Assembly (NCBI GenBank): GCA_018609945.1
Contig: JAHENO010000204.1
Coordinates: 1 to 12,184 of the forward strand
Length of the DNA: 12,184 bases
Direction: 5' to 3'
Source: Haloarculaceae archaeon
Lineage (GTDB): Archaea > Halobacteriota > Halobacteria > Halobacteriales > Haloarculaceae
Shown: positions 1 to 5,402 of the stretch, piece by piece
How positions within the stretch are numbered: position 1 is the stretch's first letter
Layout of the letters: each line of letters starts with the position of its first letter
Program-made: the position numbers and the translations under genes
Notes under the pieces: model-generated
Told to the model about the DNA's origin: nothing
The model's input: only the letters and a program-made list of their open reading frames with translations
Database searches by the model: none

Positions 1-99
1 CACCACGGACCCGTAGAACGCGACCAGTCGGTCGAGCTCCCCGACGCGGAGCGCGACCCGCCCGATACTGGCTTCGGCCGGAAGCGTCGAGTCAGTCAC
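1..99 (-). CDS. VOC (glyoxalase/dioxygenase fold) family protein, N-terminal part only
   Basis: The gene runs off the left edge, so only the first 33 codons are visible. They read VTDSTLPAEASIGRVALRVG and continue to an LDRLVAFYGSVV segment. This matches the opening beta-alpha module of the vicinal-oxygen-chelate fold: a beta strand (VALRV), then a helix with D-L/xxxxFY, as at the start of glyoxalase, bleomycin-resistance and catechol-dioxygenase proteins. The metal ligands further on are outside the window, so no reaction can be assigned. The start is GTG, the only sensible start here. A TATA-like box on the same strand (121-130) lies about 25 bp upstream and fits a leaderless transcript. 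Family recognition rests on a short stretch; assignment within the superfamily is not possible. Confidence 0.72.
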   Translation of the reverse strand, partial: MTDSTLPAEASIGRVALRVGELDRLVAFYGSVV

Positions 100-120
100 G
101 CCTTGCCTTGGGACCGCGGG

Positions 121-130
121 ACGAAAGCCC
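121..130 (-). promoter_or_regulatory. TATA-like box for the VOC gene
   Basis: Read on the minus strand this is GGGCTTTCGT, a pyrimidine/AT-containing box about 25 bp upstream of the GTG start at 99. That is the spacing expected of haloarchaeal leaderless promoters. It is a weak match and could also serve something rightward. Confidence 0.35.
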
Positions 131-166
131 TTCGGCACCACTGACCCGTGAGATCACGGTCCCGAC

Positions 167-381
167 ATGGCCGCCGAGTTTCGACAGCGCGGAGAACGGC
201 TGCTGTCGCACCTGTTCGGCCTCGGTCCTGTCGAGGAGCGACTGGAGGCGGTGTCAATCTCCGCGTCGCCGACCGCGACGAATCGCCAGCAGAGGGAGAC
301 GACGCCATCACCGGTGTCCTCAACCGCGGCGGGGGCGGGTTCGTCGTCCGGGTCGATCCCGCAGCCGTCCAGGCGGAGTGA
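167..381 (+). pseudogene. Possible small gene interrupted by a frameshift
   Basis: The stretch 100-425 holds no intact convincing gene. Two partial frames look protein-like. The frame starting ATG at 167 reads MAAEFRQRGERLLSHLFGLG and then EERLEA, up to about 250. Another frame, from about 250 to the TGA at 381, reads GGVNLRVADRDESPAEGDD, then ITGVLNRGGGGFVVRVDPAAVQAE in pieces. Joined by a -1 shift near 235-265 they would give a protein of about 70 residues with haloarchaeal-type acidic composition and high GC3. In the wrong frame each part turns Arg- or Ser-rich, as shadow frames do. I do not recognise a family. A minus-strand frame (390 to 154) has comparable GC3 at its start, so strand and coding status are uncertain. 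A sequencing error, a decayed gene or non-coding DNA all remain possible. Confidence 0.25.
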
Positions 382-388
382 CACCAAC

Positions 389-397
389 ACTTTTCTT
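389..397 (+). promoter_or_regulatory. TATA-like box for the KaiC-like ATPase gene
   Basis: ACTTTTCTT, an AT-rich break in GC-rich sequence, lies about 30 bp before the ATG at 426. There is no Shine-Dalgarno sequence between them, so a leaderless or very short-leader transcript is likely. Confidence 0.45.
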
Positions 398-425
398 GCC
401 TGCCAGCCGAGATGTTCCAGTCTGT

Positions 426-1160
426 ATGAGTTCGATCGAACTGACGAAGACGGGTGTCGAGGGACTCGACGACATCCTCAACGGGGGGGTAGTCAAACAC
501 TCCACGACGCTCATCAGCGGCAACCCGGGGGCGGGGAAGAGCATTCTCGGGCTCCAGTACATCTACAACGGTGTGGAGCTGTTCGACGAGAAGGGTATCT
601 TCCTCACCTTCGAGGAGAACAGGGATGACCTCCGCCAGGCCGCGGAATCCATCGGGTTCGACAACTGGCAACGCTACGTCGAGGACGGCCGGATCAGAGT
701 CTACGACAAGCAGGTACTGCTCCGGGAGAACGACTTCGGTGCGGCGATCGATATCCTGCTGGAAGCCCTCGACAACGACGACTACGAGCGGCTGGTGCTG
801 GACTCGCTGACGATGTTCCAGCTGTTTTTCGAGAGCGAGCGCGAGCAACGGACGTACCTGCTCAAGTTCACCGACATCCTCCGCGAGAACGGCCTCACGA
901 CACTGATGACGAACGAACAGGGGACTGTCTTCCCGGAAACCGACATCGGGCTCGAGAGCTTCCTGACCGACGGCAACATCTTCCTCCTGCAAACGCCGAC
1001 CGACTCGGGCGTCAACCGCTACGTCTGGGTGGCCAAAATGCGCAAGCAGAACATCGACTCCGACATCTTCCCCGTGGAGATAACGCAGGGCGGACTCACG
1101 GTCCACGAGAACGCCAGCGCGTTCTCGATGATTGGCGAGGACGGGTCGGCGTTCGGATAG
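426..1160 (+). CDS. Single-domain KaiC/RadA-like (RAD55 family) ATPase
   Basis: A 244-residue RecA-fold ATPase of the KaiC/RAD55 type. Visible motifs are the N-terminal GVEGLDDILNGG signature (about 10-21), Walker A GNPGAGKS (32-39), the paired glutamates after strand 2 (TFEEN, about 61-65) and Walker B RLVLDSLT (122-129). A C-terminal KMRKQNI...FPVEIT...GGLTVHE segment (about 204-229) resembles the KaiC inter-subunit and ATP-contact region. One domain only, against two in cyanobacterial KaiC, so it is more like the archaeal gas-vesicle or taxis-associated KaiC-like proteins. Such proteins act as cytosolic ATP-dependent signalling or scaffold ATPases, but the specific role here is unknown. 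The ATG at 426 is chosen because the conserved domain begins at once and a TATA-like box sits about 30 bp upstream. A longer in-frame start at 108 gives an Arg/Pro-rich extension unlike haloarchaeal protein. The winged-helix gene downstream on the same strand could be a functional partner (inference). Confidence 0.9.
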   Translation: MSSIELTKTGVEGLDDILNGGVVKHSTTLISGNPGAGKSILGLQYIYNGVELFDEKGIFLTFEENRDDLRQAAESIGFDNWQRYVEDGRIRVYDKQVLLRENDFGAAIDILLEALDNDDYERLVLDSLTMFQLFFESEREQRTYLLKFTDILRENGLTTLMTNEQGTVFPETDIGLESFLTDGNIFLLQTPTDSGVNRYVWVAKMRKQNIDSDIFPVEITQGGLTVHENASAFSMIGEDGSAFG

Positions 1161-1188
1161 CAGTTACTGTCCCGTTATTACTATCTGA

Positions 1189-1210
1189 TAATGACTGCGG
1201 TCGTTCATTA
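1189..1210. repeat. Interrupted palindrome TAATGA-10 bp-TCATTA in an AT-rich intergenic segment
   Basis: Perfect 6-bp inverted arms (1189-1194 and 1205-1210) with 16-bp centre-to-centre spacing lie just after the KaiC-like gene, in a locally AT-rich patch (about 1161-1250). The geometry suits a dimeric winged-helix regulator, and such a regulator is encoded next door. No binding is shown by the sequence. The 1161-1376 gap otherwise holds only the promoter of the next gene. Confidence 0.3.
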
Positions 1211-1338
1211 CCGGATTGATCTGAAAAAATAGCTACATCAGTCAGTATGAAACGCTCGTTTCCGGCCGCGAAGCTGGGTTATTCGGCCGCTCGCTACGTT
1301 CGGCCTCTCGCGCCCGCCCGGCCCGTTTCAAAATCCGA

Positions 1339-1348
1339 TAGTTTTATC
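1339..1348 (+). promoter_or_regulatory. TATA box for the winged-helix regulator
   Basis: TAGTTTTATC centred about 32 bp before the ATG at 1377 is a good haloarchaeal TATA element, embedded in an AT-rich stretch (1328-1366). Confidence 0.6.
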
Positions 1349-1376
1349 AAAGAAGTAATTCAATTTGTGAGAACGG

Positions 1377-1730
1377 ATGGAATCAGAGGAGTTGCTCCAG
1401 ACGCTCGGGAACAAATACAGCGCAGCGATCCTCGAGGCGACGAACGAACCCCGGTCGGCACAGGAGTTGAGCGACGAACTGGGGATTCCGATCGCCACCT
1501 GTTACCGGCGCATCGACGAGTTGACAGAGCACGGCCTGCTCGAACTCCACGACAACGTTCTCTCCGACGACAGACGCCGGATCAAGGTCTACCGGCGCAA
1601 CGTCGACGCAGTCCGCGTCGAGTTCGACGAGACGCTCACCGTCGACATCGCCGAACGGAGCGAGGTGACCGACAAACTCGACGAGGCCTGGGAGACGCTC
1701 TTCGGTTCACCGGCAACATCGACAGGCTGA
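1377..1730 (+). CDS. Winged helix-turn-helix (ArsR-like) transcriptional regulator
   Basis: A 117-residue DNA-binding protein. Residues about 10-75 form a typical haloarchaeal winged helix: KYSAAILEATNEPRSAQELS is helix 1 into helix 2, LGIPIATCYRRIDELTEHGL (35-54) is the turn and recognition helix, and LSDDRRRIKVYRRN is the wing. The C-terminal 35-40 residues (VEFDETLTVDIAERS and on) form a short strand and helix, probably for dimerisation. There is no separate ligand-binding domain and no metal-binding Cys cluster, so the signal is not evident. It has its own TATA box, so it is probably transcribed apart from the KaiC-like gene 216 bp upstream. That position suggests but does not prove a shared circuit. 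The ATG is 30 bp from the box and starts the helix directly. Confidence 0.88.
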   Translation: MESEELLQTLGNKYSAAILEATNEPRSAQELSDELGIPIATCYRRIDELTEHGLLELHDNVLSDDRRRIKVYRRNVDAVRVEFDETLTVDIAERSEVTDKLDEAWETLFGSPATSTG

Positions 1731-1800
1731 GCGGCGCCATCGGAACCAGGGTCCTCGTCGCGACCGTTATCTCGATCTGATTCGACCGGCGAACACCGGC

Positions 1801-1809
1801 CTTTTCTTT
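1801..1809 (+). promoter_or_regulatory. Pyrimidine-rich box upstream of the DUF5807-type gene; possible overlapping terminator
   Basis: CTTTTCTTT lies about 27 bp before the ATG at 1832, promoter-like in spacing. It also directly follows a weak inverted CCGG-CGAACA-CCGG element (about 1785-1799), so it could equally end the regulator transcript as a T-rich archaeal terminator. The sequence cannot decide. Confidence 0.4.
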
Positions 1810-1831
1810 CAGAGGCTGTTCCGTGGAGACG

Positions 1832-2278
1832 ATGACAGACAGCGACCGTGGGGCCTTCCTCGCCGGCGACCGCCCCGAGGATGTGCTGATATATCTCGCC
1901 GACGACGCCGTCTCGAACCCCGGGGCGCTCGAAGAACACGGCGAACGCGTCGACGGTGGCACCGTGCTGGTGTTGCCCGGCGAGGAGGCACGGAGCGTCT
2001 TCGGGCGGGCGGCGGGCATCGACCCGATGGCATTCGCCAAAGCGGCGATGGGCACCGAGGGCGAGGTCCGCCGGGACTGTACCGGCGGCGTCTGCCCGGC
2101 CGGCGGGGCGGACGGCGACGGATCGACCCACCGGGCACGCTTCGTGTTCGCCTTCGCCGAAGCGCAAAACGAGGAGGTCGGGGGGCTCTACGCCGAGGGG
2201 GACGTGATTCACGCCTACGTCGCCTGTGCCTGTGGCGAGCGCTATTCCGACAAGTGGGTCGCCGGCGACCGGTCGTAG
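1832..2278 (+). CDS. DUF5807-type conserved haloarchaeal protein
   Basis: A 148-residue acidic protein of unknown function. I recognise it from the pattern AFLAGDRPEDVLIYLAD (8-24), VDGGTVLVLPGE (40-51), FVFAFAEAQNEEVGGLYAEG (104-123) and the ending ACACGERYSDKWVAGD, which recurs in haloarchaea as the family I recall as DUF5807. Cysteines fall in two groups, C83/C88 (CTGGVC) and C132/C134 (CACG), so a metal site or redox pair is possible (inference). No signal peptide or membrane segment is visible, so it is probably cytosolic. The ATG at 1832 is preferred over an in-frame GTG at 1823, because the family pattern begins at MTDSDR and the upstream box favours the ATG. It ends only 4 bp from the converging DHH gene. 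The Pfam number is from memory. Confidence 0.8.
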   Translation: MTDSDRGAFLAGDRPEDVLIYLADDAVSNPGALEEHGERVDGGTVLVLPGEEARSVFGRAAGIDPMAFAKAAMGTEGEVRRDCTGGVCPAGGADGDGSTHRARFVFAFAEAQNEEVGGLYAEGDVIHAYVACACGERYSDKWVAGDRS

Positions 2279-2282
2279 CGAA

Positions 2283-3404
2283 CTACTCCTCGTCGGACCC
2301 GTCGACCTCGTCGAGTCGGTCTGACCCGTCGGCTTCCTCAAGGCCGTCGGCAAGTCGCAGGAACGCGTCGAGAATGGCCCGCTTGGCGACCGCGCCGTGG
2401 GTCGTCCAGTGGTGTGCGTAATCGAGCATGTCGTCGTAGACGTCCGGTTTGCAGCCCGCGGCCCGGGGGTGACCGCCGCCGTTGACCTGCCCGGCGACCT
2501 CGTGGCACCGCTCGAAGGCCTCGGTGCCACGGATCGAGGCGCTGCCGGCGGGTTTGACGATGACGGAGGCGTCGGCACCCTGTTCGCGCAGCGCCTCCGC
2601 CACCTCGTTTTGCGAGCAGCGGCCGTACGTGACGCCGACGGTCCAGGGGCCGACCTCGCGGAGTTGTGCGCGTTCGATCGCCTTCTCGATGAGTGCGTTC
2701 TTCTCGACGCGACGCTCGGCGAGGAATTCCTGGACCGCCGGCGGGAGGGTCGCGCCGTGTTCGAGGACGGTCTCGACGTACTCCTCGGGGTCGGCCCAGT
2801 AGGCGTAGTCAGCGATGTCGTCGCTGCGCGGGTCCTCGCGGATCCAGAGGTCGTGGTCCCGTGTCGCGGCCGCGAGGTCGGCGTACCGGTCGTCGAACTC
2901 GTAGTCGAGTTCCGCCAGGGCGACGTCGGCCGAGCAGACCTCCTCGGAGGGACCGATGGCGAGGTCGACACCCGCGTCCCGGACCGCCTCCGCGACGTCT
3001 GGGTCCCACTGGTGGTGGTCGTACCACGCCACCGCCCCGGCGTGAGCGACGAGGTTCGCGAGGCCGTTGACCTCGGCGGTGCTGTCGGGACAGAGGTCAC
3101 AGACGAACACGTCCGCGCCCGGTTCGGCGTACTCGGCGGTCCAGGCGATGGCCTGCTGGATTTCGTGGGGGCCGGCCGGGACCAGCGCCGCGCCGTCGCG
3201 TGCACGCCGGACCAGCGCCGTACACGCCAGCCCGTCGGCGTCGGGGTCCGCGACGACGACCGTCTCCCTGTCAGCGAGCGCGGTCGCGACCTCACGCTCG
3301 GCCTGTTCGCGCTCGAAGGAATCCGGGTGGAAGAAGCCCTCGCCCGGGAGGACCGACTTGCGCTCGATAGAGAGGCGGTCGTCGTCGATGAGCCAGTCGT
3401 CCAT
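2283..3404 (-). CDS. DHH/DHHA1 family phosphoesterase (RecJ/NrnA-like)
   Basis: A 373-residue protein with the complete DHH layout. Motif I is VVVADPDADGLACTAL (about 49-64, metal-binding Asp residues), a second acidic site is DLCPD (103-107), the DHH triad itself is in WYDHHQWD (128-134), and ATRDHDLW (180-187) is a further metal/active-site Asp. A C-terminal DHHA1 substrate-binding domain carries NGGGHPRAAG (308-317). Family members are Mn-dependent 5'-3' exonucleases, oligoribonucleases or cyclic-dinucleotide hydrolases. This compact form lacks the extra domains of bacterial RecJ, so a nano-RNase or RecJ-like nuclease role is most likely, but the substrate is not certain. A Glu/Asp-rich tail (about 355-373) looks like a halophilic extension. 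The ATG at 3404 lies about 24 bp from a TATA-like sequence. The gene is monocistronic and converges with its downstream neighbour. Confidence 0.9.
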   Translation of the reverse strand: MDDWLIDDDRLSIERKSVLPGEGFFHPDSFEREQAEREVATALADRETVVVADPDADGLACTALVRRARDGAALVPAGPHEIQQAIAWTAEYAEPGADVFVCDLCPDSTAEVNGLANLVAHAGAVAWYDHHQWDPDVAEAVRDAGVDLAIGPSEEVCSADVALAELDYEFDDRYADLAAATRDHDLWIREDPRSDDIADYAYWADPEEYVETVLEHGATLPPAVQEFLAERRVEKNALIEKAIERAQLREVGPWTVGVTYGRCSQNEVAEALREQGADASVIVKPAGSASIRGTEAFERCHEVAGQVNGGGHPRAAGCKPDVYDDMLDYAHHWTTHGAVAKRAILDAFLRLADGLEEADGSDRLDEVDGSDEE

Positions 3405-3423
3405 ACCGCCACGAACGCCCCGG

Positions 3424-3432
3424 TTACAATGA
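3424..3432 (-). promoter_or_regulatory. TATA-like box for the DHH phosphoesterase gene
   Basis: CATTGTAAC on the minus strand sits about 24 bp upstream of the ATG at 3404, the only AT-rich patch in the 71-bp gap to the UspA gene. Confidence 0.5.
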
Positions 3433-3475
3433 AGTTCCCGGAACCGCGACGACCGGCCGGCGGGGAGTGCGCGTC

Positions 3476-3943
3476 TCAGAACGGGGTCGTGTCGGTCTCG
3501 CGTTCCTCCTCGCTCAACTGCCGGACAGTCAGCACAGGCACCGGACAGCGGCGGACGACGGCCTCCGCGACGCTGCCCAGCAGGAACGCGTGCTCGCCGT
3601 GGCGGCCCCGCGTCCCGGTGGCGACGACGTCGGCGTCGACCTCGCGGGCGTAGGCGATGATCTCGTCGGCGGGGTCGCCCTCCCTGATGGCGGTGACGAC
3701 CTCGTAGCCGGCCGCCTCGTCGGCCTCGCTCTCGACGAAGGAGAGTGCCTCGCCGCCCGCCGCCTCGAGGGCGTCCTCGAACTCGGCGCGGACGACCTCG
3801 GGCGATGAGCGGAGTTCGCCGGCGTCGACCACGTAGAGGGCGTGAACGGCGGCGTCGAAGCGGTCCGCGAGGTCGAGGGCCATGCGGACGGCCCGGCCGG
3901 CGCTCTCCGAGCCGTCGGTGGCGATGACGACCGTCTCGAACAT
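3476..3943 (-). CDS. Universal stress protein, canonical ATP-binding UspA type
   Basis: A 155-residue single Usp domain. The N-terminal strand VVIATDGSESAGRAV (5-19) carries the Asp/Gly/Ser nucleotide contact. The C-terminal loop GTRGRHGEHAFLLGS (110-124) fits the ATP-binding signature G-x2-G-x9-G-S exactly, followed by AEAVVRRCPVPVLTV (126-140). It is therefore expected to be an ATP-binding cytosolic stress protein; what it stabilises or signals is unknown for most members. The start at 3943 gives the usual Usp N-terminus and has a TATA-like box 26 bp upstream, shared in a divergent intergenic region with a second Usp gene. An acidic tail (SEEERETDTT) is typical of haloarchaea. It is the most conventional of the three Usp genes here. 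Confidence 0.93.
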   Translation of the reverse strand: MFETVVIATDGSESAGRAVRMALDLADRFDAAVHALYVVDAGELRSSPEVVRAEFEDALEAAGGEALSFVESEADEAAGYEVVTAIREGDPADEIIAYAREVDADVVATGTRGRHGEHAFLLGSVAEAVVRRCPVPVLTVRQLSEEERETDTTPF

Positions 3944-3964
3944 ACCCGGAGGTCGGGCGGGGCC

Positions 3965-3973
3965 GTGAAAAGC
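3965..3973 (-). promoter_or_regulatory. TATA-like box for the canonical UspA gene
   Basis: GCTTTTCAC on the minus strand, about 26 bp upstream of the ATG at 3943. It forms one half of a divergent promoter pair in the 78-bp gap between two Usp genes. Confidence 0.5.
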
Positions 3974-3988
3974 CGCGCGGTTTCGGCG

Positions 3989-3996
3989 GCTTTTTG
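3989..3996 (+). promoter_or_regulatory. TATA-like box for the divergent Usp gene
   Basis: GCTTTTTG on the plus strand, about 29 bp before the ATG at 4022. Only about 20 bp separate it from the opposing box, so the two Usp promoters could be co-regulated or compete. Confidence 0.5.
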
Positions 3997-4021
3997 CCCG
4001 CCGCGCGCGCACTCTCGCCCG

Positions 4022-4465
4022 ATGGCCATCGAGATCGATCTCGTGCTCGTACCGGTCGACGGCAGCGACGCGGCCGGCGAGGCCGCGGAGTACGCTGTCG
4101 CGATCGCACAGCGGTACGGCGCGGACCTGCACCTGCTGCACGTCCTCGACGAGCAGGTGATGCGCGGGCTGGACACCGGGGACGTGACCGCCGAGTTGGT
4201 CGCGGACCACCACCGCGCGTTCGCCGCCGACGTCCGCGAGGAACTCCCGGCGGACGTGCGCCTGTCGATGTCCTCGGCAGCGGGCTTCTCGCCCGGCCGC
4301 CTCCTGCAGACGCCGGGAAGCGTGATACTCGACTCGGCCGAGGAACTCGACGCCGACTTCCTGGTGGTCCCCCGCCAGGGGCCGAGCGGGGACCCCGACG
4401 TGACGCTCGGCAAGGCGGCGCTGTACGTCCTCGAGTACGCGAGCCAGCCCGTCCTCTCGGTCTAG
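4022..4465 (+). CDS. Universal stress protein with altered nucleotide loop
   Basis: A 147-residue Usp-fold protein. The N-terminus VLVPVDGSDAAGEAAEYAV (8-26) is a normal Usp strand and helix with the conserved Asp/Gly/Ser. The C-terminal loop is unusual: PRQGPSGDPDVTLGKAALYV (117-136) keeps a G-x2-G start but has only six residues before the next Gly, and Lys replaces the Ser/Thr of the ATP signature. ATP binding is therefore doubtful; non-ATP-binding Usp branches are known. ADLHLLHVLDEQVMRGLDTG (34-53) is the usual central strand region. It is divergently transcribed from the canonical UspA and ends at a CTAG that is also the stop of the converging GNAT gene. The ATG is supported by the fold start and the TATA-like spacing. 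Confidence 0.88.
   Translation: MAIEIDLVLVPVDGSDAAGEAAEYAVAIAQRYGADLHLLHVLDEQVMRGLDTGDVTAELVADHHRAFAADVREELPADVRLSMSSAAGFSPGRLLQTPGSVILDSAEELDADFLVVPRQGPSGDPDVTLGKAALYVLEYASQPVLSV
4462..4465. other. CTAG shared as stop codon by two converging genes
   Basis: The palindrome CTAG supplies TAG on the plus strand (4463-4465) for the Usp gene and TAG on the minus strand (4464-4462) for the GNAT gene, a 4-bp overlap of the two 3' ends. Confidence 0.9.
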
Positions 4466-4974
4466 AGCTGGATCGTCATCTCCAGTTCGAAGCTCTCGCT
4501 CTCGGAGACCTCGAAGCCGACCTTCTTGTAGAGCCTGATCGCGGGGTCGTTCCACCGCTCGACGGTCAGCCAGACGGACTCGACGCCCGCGCTTTGCGCC
4601 CAGCCCAGAAGCGACCGGACGAGTTGCGTCCCGATGCGCGCACCCTGGAAGTCCTCGAGGACGAAGATGGCGAGTTCGTACGTGCCGGCCTCGTCGGGGA
4701 CGAGCGTGGCGTGTCCGACCGCCCGCTCGCCGTGCCAGGCGACGACGTTGAAACTCTCCGCCGACAGGATCGCGTCGAGCCACTCGCGGATCGGGTCCTC
4801 CGCGACGGGCGGGATGCCCTGTGCCCTGTCGGCGGGGTCGAAATCGAGGTACAACTCCACGAGTGCTTCGCGGTCCTCGTCGTCGGCGCGACGGACGACG
4901 ATTTCCCGGCCGTCGGCGTCGGTGAACTCGCGGGGCGGCGTCGGGAAATCGGCCGGTTCGTCGGCGCCGGTCAT
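4462..4974 (-). CDS. GNAT family N-acetyltransferase
   Basis: A 170-residue acetyl-CoA-dependent transferase. The GNAT fold begins at IVVRRADDEDREALVELYLD (25-44). Motif A, which binds the CoA pyrophosphate, is VLEDFQGARIGTQLV (105-119, Q/R-x-x-G-x-G/A type). Motif B ends with WNDPAIRLYKKVGFEVSE (141-158), the usual Asn and Tyr plus GF turn. The acceptor (protein N-terminus or lysine, or a small amine) cannot be told. Its ATG overlaps the TGA of the upstream Usp gene as ATGA, so translation is probably coupled and the two proteins made together. That fits, but does not prove, acetylation within the stress-protein group. The start at 4974 is fixed by this overlap. Confidence 0.9.
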   Translation of the reverse strand: MTGADEPADFPTPPREFTDADGREIVVRRADDEDREALVELYLDFDPADRAQGIPPVAEDPIREWLDAILSAESFNVVAWHGERAVGHATLVPDEAGTYELAIFVLEDFQGARIGTQLVRSLLGWAQSAGVESVWLTVERWNDPAIRLYKKVGFEVSESESFELEMTIQL

Positions 4975-5330
4975 CGTATCAGCGTGACCGTCATCGTGGC
5001 GTTCAGGAGCACGAACTCCGTGACACTGTCCAGCTGTATCTTCCCCAGTGGGCTGCGCTCGCCCCCGGGGAGGACGATCCGGTCGACGCCTTCCCGCTCG
5101 GCGAGTTCGACGAGATGGGGCGCGGGCTCGGACTCGAGTTCCCGGACGTCGGCCGCGAGGTCCGTGTCGGCGAGACGGTCGTGGGCCTGCCCCGCGAGTC
5201 GCTCGCGGTCGGCAGCGTCGCCAAACACCGCCACGGTGAGGTCGTCGTCCGCCTCGATGGCGCGGTCGAGCGCCGTCTCGAAGGCGTCGAGCGACGATTC
5301 GCCCGGGCCGAGAGCGAACAGGACGTGCAC
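4971..5330 (-). CDS. Short universal-stress-protein-like protein with degenerate ATP motif
   Basis: A 119-residue Usp-fold protein, shorter than the usual 140-155. The N-terminal strand reads HVLFALGPGESSLDAFETAL (2-21), so the usual V-D-G-S nucleotide contact is replaced by LGPGES. DLTVAVFGDA (30-39) is the second strand. The C-terminus RIVLPGGERSPLGKIQLDSV (84-103), then LLNATMTVTLIR, has the Usp loop with LGK instead of GS/GT, like the plus-strand Usp at 4022. ATP binding is thus unlikely; the function is unknown. The start is a GTG at 5330, chosen because it begins the fold directly and lies 27 bp from a good TATA box; no in-frame ATG fits. Its stop overlaps the start of the GNAT gene (ATGA). 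Confidence 0.8.
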   Translation of the reverse strand: MHVLFALGPGESSLDAFETALDRAIEADDDLTVAVFGDAADRERLAGQAHDRLADTDLAADVRELESEPAPHLVELAEREGVDRIVLPGGERSPLGKIQLDSVTEFVLLNATMTVTLIR

Positions 5331-5351
5331 ATTCCAAGGTGTGTCGGCCGG

Positions 5352-5361
5352 CACATAAAGA
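5352..5361 (-). promoter_or_regulatory. TATA box for the short Usp-GNAT operon
   Basis: TCTTTATGTG on the minus strand, centred 27 bp from the GTG start at 5330. It is a good box and supports both the non-ATG start and leaderless expression. Confidence 0.6.
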
Positions 5362-5370
5362 CCGTCGACA

Positions 5371-5380
5371 CGCTTTTTCG
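5371..5380 (+). promoter_or_regulatory. TATA-like box for the DUF5806-type gene
   Basis: CGCTTTTTCG on the plus strand, centred 27 bp before the ATG at 5403. It is back-to-back with the box of the short Usp gene in a 72-bp divergent intergenic region. Confidence 0.5.
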
Positions 5381-5402
5381 CCGGGGGGTCCCAGGGACGC
5401 CC

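Noticed and set aside
108..425. N-terminal extension of the KaiC-like ATPase from an upstream start.
   Set aside because: The extension is Arg/Pro/Ser-rich, and a promoter-like box lies inside it just before the ATG at 426, where the conserved domain starts.
1285..1306. GGCCG...CGGCC inverted repeat upstream of the regulator.
   Set aside because: Only 5-bp arms made of sequence that is common in GC-rich haloarchaeal intergenic DNA; no T-tract follows, so it is not a terminator call.
1247..1780. 177-residue plus-strand frame starting MKRSFPAAKLGYSAARYVRP.
   Set aside because: It is basic, becomes Arg-rich and overlaps the winged-helix gene in another frame, so it looks like a shadow.
1589..3412. 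A 607-residue minus-strand open frame, and other very long frames (2283-4109, 3476-4783, 3994-5358, 7998-9917).
   Set aside because: Outside the stretches called as genes they are Arg/Pro/Ser/Thr-rich, unlike acidic haloarchaeal proteins, and overlap well-supported genes. In this GC-rich DNA stop codons are rare in shadow frames.
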